The notes below the pieces were generated by a model, which worked only from the letters and a program-made list of their open reading frames with translations, did no database searches and was not told where the DNA came from. A stretch of DNA of 64,000 bases, taken from Pseudomonas alkylphenolica. Its GTDB lineage: Bacteria > Pseudomonadota > Gammaproteobacteria > Pseudomonadales > Pseudomonadaceae. The position numbers and the translations under genes were made by a program. Below are positions 51,905 to 62,713 of the stretch, piece after piece; the stretch's first letter is position 1; the number at the start of each line of letters is the position of its first letter. Location of the stretch: assembly GCF_016009175.1 (NCBI RefSeq), contig NZ_JADUCM010000011.1, forward strand, positions 62,001 to 126,000, read 5' to 3'.

Positions 51905-52258
51905 TTGGACAGAGTGTTCATCGAAGGCCTGGAAGTCGATACCGTTATCGGTGCCTATGACTGGGAGCGTGGAATTCGCCAATGCTTGCGTCTGGACCTG
52001 CGTTTTGCCTGGGACAACCGTCCTGCAGCGGCGGGTGACGATCTGACCCTGGCGCTGGACTACGCCAGCGTGACCGCACGTATCCAGGCGTTTGCCGAGC
52101 AAACCGAGTTCCAGCTGGTGGAAACCTTTGCCGAGCGCCTCGCGGCGGTGTTGATGAGCGAGTTCCATATCCCCTGGCTGCACCTGAAGCTGACCAAGCC
52201 GGGTGCGATTCCTGCCGCCAGTGGGGTAGGCGTGGAGATCGAGCGCGGATGTCTCTGA
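51905..52258 (+). CDS. folB: Dihydroneopterin aldolase
   Basis: Folate pathway enzyme that splits 7,8-dihydroneopterin to 6-hydroxymethyl-dihydropterin and glycolaldehyde. 117 residues. It starts at TTG ([19 protein letters not shown]), with GGAGA seven bases upstream; the frame is open to 51881 but that lacks a ribosome site. The C-terminal [11 protein letters not shown] carries the conserved Lys-Pro. It overlaps folK by ten bases. Confidence 0.94.
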   Translation: MDRVFIEGLEVDTVIGAYDWERGIRQCLRLDLRFAWDNRPAAAGDDLTLALDYASVTARIQAFAEQTEFQLVETFAERLAAVLMSEFHIPWLHLKLTKPGAIPAASGVGVEIERGCL

Positions 52259-52758
52259 ACAGGGTTTACCTCGGGCTGGGTAGCAATATCGATCGTGAGC
52301 GGCATCTGACGGCAGGGCTTGATGCTTTGGCCGAGGTGCTGCAGGACATGCGCTGTTCGGCGGTGTTCGAAAGCCAGGCCGTGGGCATCAAGAGCGGGCC
52401 GTTCTTCAATCTGGTGGTCACCGGCCTGACCGCGTTGCCACTGATGGAGCTGGATCGCCGGCTCAAGTTCATCGAAGCCGACAACGGCCGCTACGCCCCT
52501 GAACGCAAGGGCTTGCCGCTGGACATCGATGTGCTGATGTACAACGACCTTCATGGCAGCTTTGACGGCCTGGTATTGCCGCGGGCAGAAATTCTCAAGA
52601 ATGCGTTCGTATTGTGGCCATTGGCGCTGATCGCGCCGGACCTGCTGCATCCGGGGGCTGGCAAAACCATGGGGCAGTTGTGGGCCGGGGCGCAGATCGG
52701 GCAGATACTGGCGCCCGTACCGTTCGAGTGGCACGGACGGCAGCTGACTTCAGTTTGA
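52249..52758 (+). CDS. folK: 6-hydroxymethyl-7,8-dihydropterin pyrophosphokinase (HPPK)
   Basis: Adds pyrophosphate from ATP to the FolB product. 169 residues. YLGLGSNIDRE at the N-terminus and LPLDIDVLMYNDLHG with metal-binding Asp residues are typical, and LPRAEILKNAFVLWPLALIAP follows. The start lies within the folB end, so the two are coupled. This is a second, non-cluster-type folK arrangement common in Pseudomonas; another folK may be near panB elsewhere. Confidence 0.93.
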   Translation: MSLNRVYLGLGSNIDRERHLTAGLDALAEVLQDMRCSAVFESQAVGIKSGPFFNLVVTGLTALPLMELDRRLKFIEADNGRYAPERKGLPLDIDVLMYNDLHGSFDGLVLPRAEILKNAFVLWPLALIAPDLLHPGAGKTMGQLWAGAQIGQILAPVPFEWHGRQLTSV

Positions 52759-52764
52759 CGCCGT

Positions 52765-52780
52765 CGCTGGCTGGCCAGCG
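52765..52780. terminator. Hairpin between convergent folK and cca
   Basis: CGCTGGC-TG-GCCAGCG is a perfect 7-base stem in the 29-base gap between the two stop codons. There is no T-run on either side, so termination would be weak or factor-assisted. Confidence 0.45.
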
Positions 52781-52787
52781 ATGAGGT

Positions 52788-54017
52788 TTATGACGTGGCA
52801 CTGTTCTTGTAGGCCTTCAGCGCTTTCAATCGCTCGCCCTTGAGCGCCTCGCCCAGCGCCTGACCGGTCAGGCCCTGCTGCACCAGGGGCTGTACCTGCA
52901 CTGCACGCGCCGCTGCGGCTGCGCCACGCAAATACGCAGCCTGTGGATAATCGCGCTGTTCCAGGCCTTTGCGACCCCGGGCGTCCATCTCGCATGCAGC
53001 AATAAATTCCTCGAAGCGCTGGGGGCGGCGATACACATCGAAGCTTTGCAACAGCTCCAGCAAGGTCGATGCCCGCAGCTCCAGTGCCCGATGGCAGTGG
53101 GTGTGGTATTCGCCCACCAGCAGGGCCAGTTCCTGACAGTCACGGGGTGCCTTGAAGCGCTGGTTGACCGCCTTGATCAGCTTGAGCCCGCGCTGTTCGT
53201 GAGCGATGTGCCGCGGCCAGTCTTCCTCGGGCGTAAGGCCCTTGCCCAGGTCGTGCAGCAGGCAGGCCCAGCGCACGCTAAGCGGCTGTTGGTGCAGGGC
53301 GGCCTGTTCGAGCACGGCGAGGGTGTGCAGGCCGCTGTCGATTTCCGGGTGATGGGCTGCAGGCTGAGGCACGCCGAACAGTGCGTCCAGTTCAGGCAGC
53401 AGTTCCTTGAGGGCGCCGCAATCGCGTAGCACCTGGATAAACACCTGGGGGTGATCCTCCATGAGCGCGCGGGCGATTTCTTTCCAGCTGCGCTCGGCGG
53501 TAAGGGCCTGCAGCTCGCCGGACTCGCTCAGTTGGCGCATCAGCTCGATGGTTTGCGGGGCGACCGTAAAGCCCAGCCCTGCATAGCGCGCGGCAAAGCG
53601 GGCGACGCGCAGCACGCGTAAGGGATCTTCGGCGAACGCCGGAGATACATGGCGTAAAATTCGGTCTTTTAGATCCTTCTGGCCGTTATAGGGGTCGCTG
53701 ACGTTGCCCTGCTCATCCTCGGCCATGGCGTTGATGGTCAGGTCGCGCCGGATCAGGTCTTCTTCAAGGGTAACCTCGGGGCTGGCGTGAAAAGTGAAGC
53801 CCCCGTAGCCGCGTCCACTCTTGCGTTCAGTGCGCGCCAGCGCATATTCCTCACCACTTTTGGGGTGGAGGAATACTGGAAAGTCGCTGCCCACCGGCCG
53901 GTAACCCAATGCCAGCATTTGCTCTGCCGTCGCACCGACGACGACCCAGTCGATATCGCTGACCGGCCGACCGAGCAGGCGATCACGTACGGCGCCTCCG
54001 ACTTTGTAGATCTGCAT
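52788..54017 (-). CDS. cca: Multifunctional CCA tRNA nucleotidyltransferase
   Basis: Adds or repairs the 3' CCA of tRNAs. 409 residues. The N-terminal nucleotidyltransferase motif is [22 protein letters not shown] with catalytic Dx[11 protein letters not shown] and [13 protein letters not shown] follow; a C-terminal HD domain (LLHDLGKGL) gives the phosphatase/phosphodiesterase part of the long proteobacterial form. The ATG of MQIYKVGG follows GGAGGG; an upstream extension is not supported. Confidence 0.96.
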   Translation of the reverse strand: MQIYKVGGAVRDRLLGRPVSDIDWVVVGATAEQMLALGYRPVGSDFPVFLHPKSGEEYALARTERKSGRGYGGFTFHASPEVTLEEDLIRRDLTINAMAEDEQGNVSDPYNGQKDLKDRILRHVSPAFAEDPLRVLRVARFAARYAGLGFTVAPQTIELMRQLSESGELQALTAERSWKEIARALMEDHPQVFIQVLRDCGALKELLPELDALFGVPQPAAHHPEIDSGLHTLAVLEQAALHQQPLSVRWACLLHDLGKGLTPEEDWPRHIAHEQRGLKLIKAVNQRFKAPRDCQELALLVGEYHTHCHRALELRASTLLELLQSFDVYRRPQRFEEFIAACEMDARGRKGLEQRDYPQAAYLRGAAAAARAVQVQPLVQQGLTGQALGEALKGERLKALKAYKNSATS

Positions 54018-54074
54018 GTAAACCCTCCATTGATGCCCACAGGATACCCTGTCCGGCAGCAACGGAGGATCGGC

Positions 54075-55637
54075 TTACAGGTGCACGACGGCCAGGTCCA
54101 GGCGCCCGTACTCGGCGTCCCCGTGCTCGCCTTTGGGCGGCACATGGTGGGTTTTCATGATTTGCTCGCCTTGTACGGTCTCAAGGTGGATATCGAAGCC
54201 CCAGAGGCGGTGCAGGTGCTTGAGAACCTCCTCGGTAGAATCACCCAGGGGTTTGCGGTCATGCTGCTGATGGCGCAGGGTCAGCGAGCGGTCGCCACGG
54301 CGATCAATGCTCCAGATCTGCACATTGGGCTCACGATTGCCGAGGTTGTACTGCGCAGCCAGGGTTTCACGGATGATTCGGTAGCCGCCTTCATCATGGA
54401 TGGCAGGCACCAGCAGGTCATCGCGCTGGTCGTCATCGAGGATGCTGAACAGCTTGAGATCACGGATAACCGTGGGTGACAGGTACTGCAGGATGAAGCT
54501 TTCGTCCTTGAAGCTGCTCATGGCGAACTTGATGGTCGACAGCCAGTCGCTGCCGGCAATGTCGGGGAACCAGCGACGGTCCTCTTCGGTGGGGTTCTCG
54601 CACATGCGCCGGATGTCCCGGTACATGGCAAAGCCCAGGGCATAAGGGTTGATGCCGCTGTAGTAGGGGCTGTCGAAGCCTGGCTGGAACACCACGCTGG
54701 TATGCGACTGCAAAAACTCCATCATGAAGCCGTCAGTGACCAGGCCTTCGTCGTAGAGGTCGTTCATCAGGGTGTAATGCCAGAACGTGGCCCAGCCTTC
54801 GTTCATCACCTGGGTCTGGCGCTGCGGGTAGAAGTACTGGGCGATCTTGCGCACGATGCGCACGATTTCGCGCTGCCAGGGTTCGAGCAGCGGGGCATGT
54901 TTCTCGATGAAGTAGAGGATGTTTTCCTGCGGCTCGGCCGGGAAGCGCGCGTTGTCACGCTCGCTGTTCTTGTCGGCGCCTTTGGGAATGGTGCGCCACA
55001 GATCGTTGATCTGCTTCTGCAGGTGCTCTTCACGTTCTTTTTGCCGGCGCCGCTCTTCCTCGGCAGAGATAGGGTAGGGGCGCTTGTAGCGGTCGACACC
55101 GTAGTTCATCAGGGCGTGGCAGGAGTCCAGCAGGTCTTCCACGGCATCGATGCCGTGGCGCTCCTCGCACTGGGTGATGTACTGCTTGGCGAACACCAGG
55201 TAATCGATGATCGAGCTGGCATCGGTCCAGGTGCGGAACAGGTAGTTGCCCTTGAAGAAGCTGTTGTGGCCGTAGCAGGCATGCGCAACCACCAGCGCCT
55301 GCATGCAGATGGTGTTTTCTTCCATCAGGTAAGCAATGCAAGGGTCGGAGTTGATCACGATTTCGTAGGCCAGGCCCATCTGGCCGCGGCTGTAGGACTT
55401 CTCGGTGCTGAGGAAGTGTTTGCCGTAAGACCAATGGTGGTATCCCAGTGGCATGCCGACGGAGGCGTAGGCATCCATCATCTGCTCGGCGGTGATCACT
55501 TCGATCTGGTTGGGGTAAGTGTCCAGGGCATAGCGCTCGGCCAGGCGGCTGATTTCCCGGTCATAGGCCTGGATCAGTTCGAATGTCCATTCGGACCCGG
55601 TAGAAATGGGGTGGCGCTTCTGCTCTCTAGCGGTCAT
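54075..55637 (-). CDS. SpoVR family protein
   Basis: 520-residue cytoplasmic protein of unknown biochemical role, the third member of the widespread PrkA-YeaH-SpoVR stress/stationary-phase operon. Family hallmarks include [39 protein letters not shown] and [19 protein letters not shown]; the last resembles a metal-type HExxH-like element but is not a proven active site. It overlaps the upstream gene by four bases (ATGA), so translation is coupled. Confidence 0.94.
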   Translation of the reverse strand: MTAREQKRHPISTGSEWTFELIQAYDREISRLAERYALDTYPNQIEVITAEQMMDAYASVGMPLGYHHWSYGKHFLSTEKSYSRGQMGLAYEIVINSDPCIAYLMEENTICMQALVVAHACYGHNSFFKGNYLFRTWTDASSIIDYLVFAKQYITQCEERHGIDAVEDLLDSCHALMNYGVDRYKRPYPISAEEERRRQKEREEHLQKQINDLWRTIPKGADKNSERDNARFPAEPQENILYFIEKHAPLLEPWQREIVRIVRKIAQYFYPQRQTQVMNEGWATFWHYTLMNDLYDEGLVTDGFMMEFLQSHTSVVFQPGFDSPYYSGINPYALGFAMYRDIRRMCENPTEEDRRWFPDIAGSDWLSTIKFAMSSFKDESFILQYLSPTVIRDLKLFSILDDDQRDDLLVPAIHDEGGYRIIRETLAAQYNLGNREPNVQIWSIDRRGDRSLTLRHQQHDRKPLGDSTEEVLKHLHRLWGFDIHLETVQGEQIMKTHHVPPKGEHGDAEYGRLDLAVVHL

Positions 55638-56905
55638 GTCACTAACCTGCGCTGGAAGAGTTCACGGAAGACCGGATAAATATCGCCGGCCGACACCAGC
55701 TGTTGCTGGGCGAACGTATCGGCAAAGGCTTCGCCGATGCGTTCATACTCGAACCACAATGCCTGATGTTCGCGTGGGGTGATCTCAACGTAAGTGTAGT
55801 ACTGGACGAACGGCATGATCTGCTTGGTGAGTATCTCGCGGCAGATCGGCGAGTCGTCGTTCCAGTTGTCGCCATCTGAAGCCTGGGCTGCGTAGATATT
55901 CCACTCGCTGGCCTGGTAGCGCTCGGCCATGATCTCCTGCATCAGTTTCAGGGCGCTGGAGACGATGGTGCCGCCGGTTTCCCGGGAGTAGAAGAACTCT
56001 TCCTCGTCCACTTCGCGGGCACTGGTGTGGTGGCGGATGAACACAACCTCGATCTTGTCGTAGTTACGCTTGAGGAACAGGTACAGGAGGATGAAGAAGC
56101 GTTTGGCGATGTCCTTGGTGGCCTGGGTCATGGACCCGGAAACGTCCATCAGGCAGAACATCACCGCCTTGGAGCTGGGGTTGGGTTGCTTGACCAGCAG
56201 GTTGTACTTGAGGTCGAAAGTGTCAAGGAAGGGCACGCGGTGGATACGTGCACTCAATCGCTCTATTTCGGCTTCGATTTCCTGAATATCGCCGAAGTTA
56301 TCTGGTTCTTCACGTTTCAGTCGAGCGAGTTCTTCCTGTGCCTCGCGCAATTTGGCGCGGCTGCTGCCAGACAGGGCAATGCGCCGCGCATGGGCTGAAC
56401 GCAAGGTACGGATGATGTTGATCCGTGACGGATTACCTTCGTTGCTGATACCCGCGCGTACGGTTTTGAAGGTGTCTGTGCCGGCCAGGTGGCGTTTCAC
56501 CAGGTTGGGCAGTTCGAGGTCTTCGAACATGAACTCGAGAAATTCTTCCTGGGTAATCTGGAAGACAAACTCGTCCATCCCTTCACCAGAATTACCGGCC
56601 TTGCCGCGACCGCCACCACCGCCTCCGCCCTGAGGACGGGCGATGTGTTCGCCGGCGGTAAACTCCTTGTTGCCCGGGTGCACGACGGTTTGCTTGCCGC
56701 CCCGGCCATGGTGAAGCACCGGCTCGTCGATGTCGCGACCGGGAATGCTGATTTGCTCGCCATGCTCCATGTCGGTAATGGAGCGACGACTCACGGCCTC
56801 CTCGACGGCTTTCTTGATGTGGTCACGGTAACGCCGCAAAAAGCGCTGGCGGTTGACCGTGCTCTTGTTCTTGCCGTTCAGGCGTCGGTCGATCACATAG
56901 CTCAT
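55634..56905 (-). CDS. yeaH: YeaH/YhbH family protein with von Willebrand A-type domain (DUF444)
   Basis: 423-residue protein. The C-terminal half is a vWA-like domain with MIDAS motif DVSGSMTQ. The N-terminal half is basic and carries a glycine stretch ([11 protein letters not shown], about residues 95-105). It works with the PrkA kinase in bacterial stress responses, but its exact function is unknown. It is the middle gene of prkA-yeaH-spoVR and ends in the spoVR start. GGGGAG lies about ten bases before the ATG. Confidence 0.93.
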   Translation of the reverse strand: MSYVIDRRLNGKNKSTVNRQRFLRRYRDHIKKAVEEAVSRRSITDMEHGEQISIPGRDIDEPVLHHGRGGKQTVVHPGNKEFTAGEHIARPQGGGGGGGRGKAGNSGEGMDEFVFQITQEEFLEFMFEDLELPNLVKRHLAGTDTFKTVRAGISNEGNPSRINIIRTLRSAHARRIALSGSSRAKLREAQEELARLKREEPDNFGDIQEIEAEIERLSARIHRVPFLDTFDLKYNLLVKQPNPSSKAVMFCLMDVSGSMTQATKDIAKRFFILLYLFLKRNYDKIEVVFIRHHTSAREVDEEEFFYSRETGGTIVSSALKLMQEIMAERYQASEWNIYAAQASDGDNWNDDSPICREILTKQIMPFVQYYTYVEITPREHQALWFEYERIGEAFADTFAQQQLVSAGDIYPVFRELFQRRLVT

Positions 56906-56937
56906 AGGCCCCTCCGGGGAGCTGAAGACTCAAGCTT

Positions 56938-56994
56938 CAAGCCGCAAGTCGGGCCGGGAGGGTTGCCAATACCCGGCGTCGAGCTTGCGGCTTG
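56938..56994. repeat. Inverted repeat between prkA and yeaH
   Basis: CAAGCCGCAAG (56938-56948) and CTTGCGGCTTG (56984-56994) are perfect 11-base complementary arms 35 bases apart. It may be a stem stabilising or processing the prkA-yeaH mRNA; similar sequences recur between Pseudomonas genes. Confidence 0.65.
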
Positions 56995-57009
56995 CCACTT
57001 ACAGCTCGG

Positions 57010-58932
57010 TCACTGCGATTTCCTGACCCGCAGGTACCATTCCGAGAGCAGCCTAACTTGCTTGTCTGTGTAGCCGCGTTCCACCATTCGGGTGACGAAG
57101 TCGTTGTGTTTCTGTTGGTCCTCTTTGCTGGCTTTGGCGTTGAAGCTGATGACCGGCAGCAGGTCTTCGGTGTTGGAGAACATTTTCTTCTCGATCACCA
57201 CCCGCAGTTTTTCGTAGCTGAGCCAGGTCGGGTTCTTGCCATTGTTGTTGGCCCGGGCACGCAGTACGAAGTTGACGATCTCGTTGCGGAAATCCTTCGG
57301 ATTGCTGATGCCTGCCGGCTTCTCGATCTTCTCCAGCTCTTCGTTGAGCGCGATACGGTTGAGGATCTCGCCGGTTTCCGGGTCGCGGTACTCCTGGTCC
57401 TGAATCCAGAAGTCGGCGTACAGCACATAGCGATCGAAAATGTTCTGGCCGTATTCGCTGTAGGACTCCAGGTATGCAGTCTGGATTTCCTTGCCGATGA
57501 ACTCGATGTAGCGCGGTGCCAGGTATTCCTTCAGGTAGCGCAGGTAGCGTTCGCGTACTTCCGCCGGGAATTGCTCTTGCTCGATCTGCTGCTCCAGCAC
57601 ATACAGCAGGTGCACAGGGTTGGCTGCGATCTCGTGCGGGTCGAAGTTGAAGACTTTCGACAGGATCTTGAAGGCAAACCGGGTCGAAAGACCGTTCATG
57701 CCTTCATCAACACCTGCTGCGTCGCGGTATTCCTGGATCGACTTGGCCTTGGGATCGGTGTCCTTGAGGTTTTCGCCGTCGTAGACCCGCATTTTCGAGT
57801 AGATGTTCGAGTTTTCCGGCTCTTTGAGGCGCGACAGCACGGTGAACTGGGCCAGCATCTTCAAGGTGTCAGGCGCGCAATGAGCCTTGGCCAGGGAGCT
57901 GTTGAACAGGAGCTTGTCGTAGATCTTGATTTCATCGCTGACGCGCAGGCAGTAGGGCACCTTGACGATGTAGATCCGGTCGATGAAGGCCTCGTTGTTC
58001 TTGTTGTTGCGGAAGCTGTGCCATTCCGATTCGTTGGAGTGGGCCAGCAGGATCCCGGAATAGGGGATCGCGCCGAGGCCTTCGGTGCTGTTGTAGTTAC
58101 CTTCCTGAGTGGCGGTCAGCAGCGGGTGCAGTACCTTGATGGGCGCCTTGAACATCTCGACGAATTCCATCAGGCCCTGGTTGGCCCGGCACAGGGCGCC
58201 TGAATAGCTGTAGGCGTCTGCGTCGTTCTGTGGGTACTCCTCAAGTTTGCGGATGTCGACCTTACCGACCAGGGCAGAAATATCCTGGTTGTTTTCATCA
58301 CCCGGCTCCGTCTTGGCCACGGCAATCTGATTGAGGATCGACGGGTACAGCTTGACCACTTTGAACTGGCTGATGTCGCCCCCGAACTCGGCCAGTCGCT
58401 TTGTCGCCCAAGGCGACATGATGGTGTTCAGGTAGCGCCGCGGAATGCCGAAGTCTTCTTCAAGAATGGCGCCGTCCTCGGTGGCATTGAACAGCCCCAG
58501 AGGCGATTCGAAGACTGGGGAGCCCTTGATGGCATAGAAGGGGACCTTCTCCATCAGTTGCTTCAGCTTTTCGGCCAGCGAGGATTTACCGCCCCCCACA
58601 GGGCCGAGTAGATAGAGGATCTGTTTCTTCTCTTCCAGCCCTTGGGCGGCATGGCGGAAATAGGAGACGATCTGGTCGATGCACTCCTCCATGCCGTGGA
58701 AGTCTTCGAAGGCTGGGTAGCGGCGGATCACCTTGTTGGAGAAGATTCGCGACAGCCTTGAGTTGTTCGAGGTGTCGACCAGTTCTGGTTCACCGATGGC
58801 CATCAACAGGCGTTCGGCCGCCGACGCGTAAGCACTGCGATCGCTTTTGCAGAGCTCCAGATACTCTTGCAGCGATAGTTCTTCCTGACGGGTGGACTCG
58901 AAACGTTGCTGGAAGTGGCTAAAAATACTCAT
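57010..58932 (-). CDS. prkA: PrkA-family serine protein kinase / AAA protein
   Basis: 640 residues. The N-terminal AAA domain has Walker A GPVGGGKSS (residues 110-118); a C-terminal kinase-like domain follows. Homologues are called PrkA or YeaG and act in adaptation to starvation and stationary phase. The ATG of MSIFSHFQQ is chosen; upstream frame has no ribosome site. It heads the prkA-yeaH-spoVR operon. The 282 bases upstream to glpE contain two hairpins (59148-59174 and 59177-59197) and probably the operon promoter; no sigma54-type -24/-12 pair with correct spacing was found. Confidence 0.95.
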   Translation of the reverse strand: MSIFSHFQQRFESTRQEELSLQEYLELCKSDRSAYASAAERLLMAIGEPELVDTSNNSRLSRIFSNKVIRRYPAFEDFHGMEECIDQIVSYFRHAAQGLEEKKQILYLLGPVGGGKSSLAEKLKQLMEKVPFYAIKGSPVFESPLGLFNATEDGAILEEDFGIPRRYLNTIMSPWATKRLAEFGGDISQFKVVKLYPSILNQIAVAKTEPGDENNQDISALVGKVDIRKLEEYPQNDADAYSYSGALCRANQGLMEFVEMFKAPIKVLHPLLTATQEGNYNSTEGLGAIPYSGILLAHSNESEWHSFRNNKNNEAFIDRIYIVKVPYCLRVSDEIKIYDKLLFNSSLAKAHCAPDTLKMLAQFTVLSRLKEPENSNIYSKMRVYDGENLKDTDPKAKSIQEYRDAAGVDEGMNGLSTRFAFKILSKVFNFDPHEIAANPVHLLYVLEQQIEQEQFPAEVRERYLRYLKEYLAPRYIEFIGKEIQTAYLESYSEYGQNIFDRYVLYADFWIQDQEYRDPETGEILNRIALNEELEKIEKPAGISNPKDFRNEIVNFVLRARANNNGKNPTWLSYEKLRVVIEKKMFSNTEDLLPVISFNAKASKEDQQKHNDFVTRMVERGYTDKQVRLLSEWYLRVRKSQ

Positions 58933-59214
58933 GACGTCACCTCGCTCGATACGTGGAGCCGACGCCGGATCAGTCAGCTGATGCTGGCATGCAATCGACG
59001 AGTGCCGACTGCTGTTTACCCCCCAGAACACCTATAAATCGCTACCGATGACCCGCACGCCGGTGTACCGGCTCTCCCCTTTTTGGATGGCCTGGGGTTA
59101 AGGATAGTTGGTTCTCGGCGAGGTCAAGGGCGGTTGGATGAATTGTTCCGCCCGACCGTTCGTCAGGTCGGGCGCAAGCCCGCTCAGGACGCGGGCTGCA
59201 GGAATATTAAAAAA

Positions 59215-59544
59215 TTATTCAGCGGAGCCTTGAGCGGTTTCTGCCGGGTAGGTGCCGCGCCACAGTTCAAAGCCGCCGTCGAGGCTGTAGACATCGGAAA
59301 AGCCCTGGCTGACCAGGTAGGCCGCAGCGCTCTGGCTGGAGTTGCCGTGGTAGCAGACCACCACGGTCGGTGCATCAAGGTCGGCGCCGCGGATGAAGGC
59401 GGCGACCGAGTGATTGTCCAGGGGCCTGGAGCCGGTGATATGGCCGAGGGCATAGGTTTGCGGGTCGCGAATATCGACCACGACCGCACCTTGCTCGCGC
59501 AGCGCCTGGGCCTGCTCGGGAGGGATGCGTTTGAATTCGCTCAT
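59215..59544 (-). CDS. glpE: Thiosulfate sulfurtransferase GlpE (single rhodanese domain)
   Basis: 109-residue single-domain rhodanese that moves sulfane sulfur from thiosulfate to thiol acceptors or cyanide. The active-site Cys64 lies in [12 protein letters not shown], with [16 protein letters not shown] upstream. Length equals E. coli GlpE. It lies 14 bases after apaH on the same strand. Confidence 0.94.
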   Translation of the reverse strand: MSEFKRIPPEQAQALREQGAVVVDIRDPQTYALGHITGSRPLDNHSVAAFIRGADLDAPTVVVCYHGNSSQSAAAYLVSQGFSDVYSLDGGFELWRGTYPAETAQGSAE

Positions 59545-59558
59545 GGGGGCGGTTTCCT

Positions 59559-60434
59559 TCAGGACTGATCGTTCATTCTAGCCGGTTGATGGGCAGCGGG
59601 GGCAGGGCGCAGCGTGCCTTGCTCGGTGCAGTCGCAGCGGTGGAACTCACCGCTGTCGACGTTGTACAGGGTCATCGCGCCACCCCATACGCAGCCCGTG
59701 TCGAGGGCCACGACGTTGGGCTCGCTGCAGCGGCCTTCAAGGGCGGCCCAGTGGCCGAAGATGATCTTCACGTGGCGTGAGCGACGGTCCTTGTGTGCGA
59801 ACCACGGCTTGTAGCCCGGTGGTGCGGTGTCGACGCCTTCCTTGCCCTTCAGGTCAAGCTTGCCTTCGCTGGTACAGAAACGCATGCGTGTGAAGTAGTT
59901 GGTGATGACCCGCAGGCGCGCCGCGCCGCGCAGGTCTTTGTTCCATTTGTTCGGCTCATTGCCGTACATGCCGTCCAGGTACGGTTTCAGACGGCTGTCG
60001 TCGCGCAGCGCCTCTTCGACTTCAGCCGCCAGTGCCAAGGCTTTGCCCAGGGTCCATTGCGGGGGAATGCCGGCATGTACGAGCACCACACCGCGCTGCT
60101 CGTCGTAATGCAGCAGCTTTTGCCGACGCAGCCAGTCGAGCAGGTCGCTGGCGTCAGGGGCATCAATGATTTCGCGCAGCGTGTCGCTTTTTTTCAGGCG
60201 CTCGATGTTGTTCCACGCGGCGAGCAGGTGCAGGTCGTGGTTGCCGAGTACACATACAAGCGAGTCGCGAATGGCATACAGGTAGCGCAGTGTCTTCAGG
60301 GATTCCGGGCCACGGTTGACCAGATCGCCCACCAGCCACAGGCGATCGACAGCCGGGTTGAAATTGACCCGTTCAAGCAGGCATTTGAGCGGTTGCAGGC
60401 AGCCTTGCAGGTCGCCGACGGCATACACCGCCAT
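59559..60434 (-). CDS. apaH: Symmetrical bis(5'-nucleosyl)-tetraphosphatase ApaH
   Basis: Hydrolyses Ap4A to two ADP and can decap Np4-capped RNAs. 291 residues. The metallophosphatase motifs are in order: [24 protein letters not shown], and HAGIPPQW. The start shares one base with the apaG stop (TGATG). The C-terminal tail (after about 270) is poorly conserved. Confidence 0.97.
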   Translation of the reverse strand: MAVYAVGDLQGCLQPLKCLLERVNFNPAVDRLWLVGDLVNRGPESLKTLRYLYAIRDSLVCVLGNHDLHLLAAWNNIERLKKSDTLREIIDAPDASDLLDWLRRQKLLHYDEQRGVVLVHAGIPPQWTLGKALALAAEVEEALRDDSRLKPYLDGMYGNEPNKWNKDLRGAARLRVITNYFTRMRFCTSEGKLDLKGKEGVDTAPPGYKPWFAHKDRRSRHVKIIFGHWAALEGRCSEPNVVALDTGCVWGGAMTLYNVDSGEFHRCDCTEQGTLRPAPAAHQPARMNDQS

Positions 60435-60814
60435 CAGTGCAGGGCTCCGGGGACGGCCAGGCGGAACGGGGCGATGACAGCGTCGAAGCGCTTACCGTCT
60501 TCGGCGAACATCTGGTAGGTGCCCTGCATGGTGCCGACCTGGGTGGTGATGACGGCGCCGCTGCTGTACGTGTGGCTTTTGCCCGGGTCGATCAGCGGCT
60601 GCTGGCCGATTACGCCGGCGCCACGCACTTCTTCGACCTGGCCATCGCCGTTGGTGATCAACCAGTGGCGCGACATGAGCTTGGCAGGTACCAGTCCGTT
60701 GTTCTGTACGGTCACGGTGTAGGCGAAGGCGAAACGGTCGTTTTCAGGATCGGATTGGTCTTTGAGAAAGCGGGTCACGACGCTGACGTCGATCTGGTAG
60801 CGGGGATCTGACAT
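60434..60814 (-). CDS. apaG: ApaG protein (Co2+/Mg2+ efflux-associated, FN3-like fold)
   Basis: 126-residue small beta-sandwich protein of uncertain molecular role, linked by name to cobalt/magnesium resistance. Typical stretches are [29 protein letters not shown] and [12 protein letters not shown], with [14 protein letters not shown] near the end. The ATG of MSDPRYQID is chosen; the frame is open far upstream but there it overlaps rsmA on the same strand in another frame. Between rsmA and apaH, the standard order. Confidence 0.95.
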   Translation of the reverse strand: MSDPRYQIDVSVVTRFLKDQSDPENDRFAFAYTVTVQNNGLVPAKLMSRHWLITNGDGQVEEVRGAGVIGQQPLIDPGKSHTYSSGAVITTQVGTMQGTYQMFAEDGKRFDAVIAPFRLAVPGALH

Positions 60815-60881
60815 GCAAGGGGCCTTGGAAACAGACGCTGTTACGGCGATTGCCTCCAGTCTAGGCCATTGGTGGGGGTGC

Positions 60882-60909
60882 CGGCCAGTCATGAGCACAT
60901 GACTGGCCG
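60882..60909. other. Perfect 12-base-pair hairpin between rsmA and apaG
   Basis: CGGCCAGTCATG-AGCA-CATGACTGGCCG forms a 12-base-pair stem with a 4-base loop, 12 bases after the rsmA stop. There is no T-run. It could be a processing or stability element in the surA-pdxA-rsmA-apaG-apaH transcript. Confidence 0.6.
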
Positions 60910-60920
60910 TCGACCTGCCG

Positions 60921-61727
60921 TCAGTGGCTGCCTTGTTGCTCGGCCAGCTTGTCGGCCAGGCGCACGAAGGCGGCGAGGTCCAGTTGCTCTGGACGCAGGC
61001 TGCCGTCGACGCCGGCGGCTTCGATGGCGTCGCTGCTGAGCAGGGCCTTGAGGGTGTTGCGCAGGGTTTTACGGCGTTGGTTGAACGCTTCGCGCACGAT
61101 GCGTTCGAGCAGGCGGTGGTCTTTGGCCGGGTGCGGCAGGGTTTCGTGAGGCACCAGGCGCACAATGGCGGAATCGACCTTTGGCGGCGGATTGAACGCG
61201 CCCGGGCCGACGTTGAACAGGTGTTCGACCCGGCAATGGTACTGAACCATGATCGACAGCCGGCCCCAGTCACCACCGCCCGGGCCCGCGGCCAGGCGCT
61301 CGACCACTTCCTTTTGCAGCATGAAGTGCATGTCGCGGATCAGCTCGGCGTTGCTGAGCAGGTGGAAGATCAGCGGTGTGGAGATGTTGTAGGGCAGGTT
61401 GCCGACGACGCGCAGGCTGTTGGGCGCCGCGCCAAGGCTGGTGAAGTCGAATTTCAGGGCGTCGCCCTGGTGCAGGCTGAAGTTGTCACGGCCGGCAAAT
61501 TGCTGGTTGAGGATCGGTACCAGGTCTTTGTCCAGTTCGACGACATCCAGCTGCGCGCCGCTGGCCAGCAAGCCTTCGGTAAGGGCGCCCTGGCCCGGGC
61601 CGATTTCCAGCAGGCGGTCTGCAGATTTGGCGTTGATCGAGCGCAGGATGCGGTCGATGACGCCGGCGTCGTGCAGGAAGTTCTGGCCAAAGCGCTTACG
61701 CGCCTTGTGTTGGTATTGCTCACTCAT
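60921..61727 (-). CDS. rsmA: 16S rRNA dimethyladenosine transferase RsmA (KsgA)
   Basis: Dimethylates A1518 and A1519 (E. coli numbering) of 16S rRNA during 30S maturation. 268 residues. [11 protein letters not shown] at the N-terminus, SAM motif [29 protein letters not shown] with the NLPY active-site motif and a C-terminal helical domain are all present. It overlaps pdxA by four bases. This gene is the methyltransferase, distinct from the CsrA-type protein also called RsmA that RsmY binds. Confidence 0.97.
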   Translation of the reverse strand: MSEQYQHKARKRFGQNFLHDAGVIDRILRSINAKSADRLLEIGPGQGALTEGLLASGAQLDVVELDKDLVPILNQQFAGRDNFSLHQGDALKFDFTSLGAAPNSLRVVGNLPYNISTPLIFHLLSNAELIRDMHFMLQKEVVERLAAGPGGGDWGRLSIMVQYHCRVEHLFNVGPGAFNPPPKVDSAIVRLVPHETLPHPAKDHRLLERIVREAFNQRRKTLRNTLKALLSSDAIEAAGVDGSLRPEQLDLAAFVRLADKLAEQQGSH

Positions 61728-62713
61728 AGTCGGGTCTCGGCCATCTGGTAGGCAGTTTCCAGGGCGACCTGCAGGCTGCCGGTGTCGATCCTGCCGCTGC
61801 CGGCCAGGTCCAGGGCAGTGCCGTGGTCGACCGAGGTACGGATGATCGGCAGGCCCAGGGTCACGTTCACTGCAGCGCCAAAGCCTTTGTACTTGAGTAC
61901 GGGCAGGCCCTGGTCGTGGTACATCGCCAGCACTGCATCGCAGTGCTCCAGATATTTGGGGGTAAACAGGGTATCGGCAGGCAACGGGCCGCGCAGGTCC
62001 ATGCCTTCGCTGCGCAGGCGCGCCAATGTGGGTTCAATGATGTCGATTTCTTCCGAGCCAAGGTGGCCACCTTCGCCGGCATGCGGGTTCAGGCCACAGA
62101 CCAGGATCCGCGGGCTGGCAATGCCGAACTTCTGCTGAAGGTCTGCGTGCAGGATGCGCGTGACGCGCTCCAGGCGCTCAGGGGTAATGGCGTCGGCCAC
62201 ATCGCGCAAGGGCAGGTGAGTGGTCACCAGGGCGACCCGCAGGCCGCGGGTTGCCAGCATCATGACCACCTGAGCGGTGTGGGTGAGGTCCGCAAGGAAC
62301 TCGGTGTGACCAGAGAAGGCGATACCGCTCTCGTTGATCACACCCTTGTGCACGGGCGCGGTGATCATTCCGGCAAAGTGCCCGTCCAGGCAGCCCTGGC
62401 CGGCACGGGTCAGGGTTTCCAGCACGAAGGCGGCATTGGCCTTGTCGAGCTGGCCGGCCATCACGGGGTTCTGTAGCGGTGTGTCCCACACGTACAGGCT
62501 GCCAGCAGGGGCAGGCTGGTTCGGGAGCGCGCCGGGCTGGACGCAAATCAGGCTGACAGCCACACCCAGTTGCGTGGCCCGCTCGGCGAGCAGGTCACGG
62601 CTGGTGATGGCGATCAGGGGGTACGGCTGGGCTTGCGCGGCGAGCAGCAGGCACAGGTCAGGACCTATGCCGGCTGGTTCGCCGGGTGTGAGGGCGAAGC
62701 GCTGAGGTTTCAC
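61724..62713 (-). CDS. pdxA: 4-hydroxythreonine-4-phosphate dehydrogenase PdxA
   Basis: NAD-dependent, divalent-metal enzyme of pyridoxal phosphate synthesis. 329 residues. [13 protein letters not shown] at the N-terminus, [24 protein letters not shown] and [15 protein letters not shown] (metal His) are diagnostic. The start is GTG overlapping the surA stop by four bases, with no good ribosome site, so its translation depends on surA. Confidence 0.96.
   Translation of the reverse strand: MKPQRFALTPGEPAGIGPDLCLLLAAQAQPYPLIAITSRDLLAERATQLGVAVSLICVQPGALPNQPAPAGSLYVWDTPLQNPVMAGQLDKANAAFVLETLTRAGQGCLDGHFAGMITAPVHKGVINESGIAFSGHTEFLADLTHTAQVVMMLATRGLRVALVTTHLPLRDVADAITPERLERVTRILHADLQQKFGIASPRILVCGLNPHAGEGGHLGSEEIDIIEPTLARLRSEGMDLRGPLPADTLFTPKYLEHCDAVLAMYHDQGLPVLKYKGFGAAVNVTLGLPIIRTSVDHGTALDLAGSGRIDTGSLQVALETAYQMAETRL

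Noticed and set aside
58933..59020. Possible sigma54 promoter for prkA (minus strand CGGCAC then TTGCA)
   Set aside because: The GG and GC elements are 12 bases apart instead of 10, which sigma54 does not tolerate.
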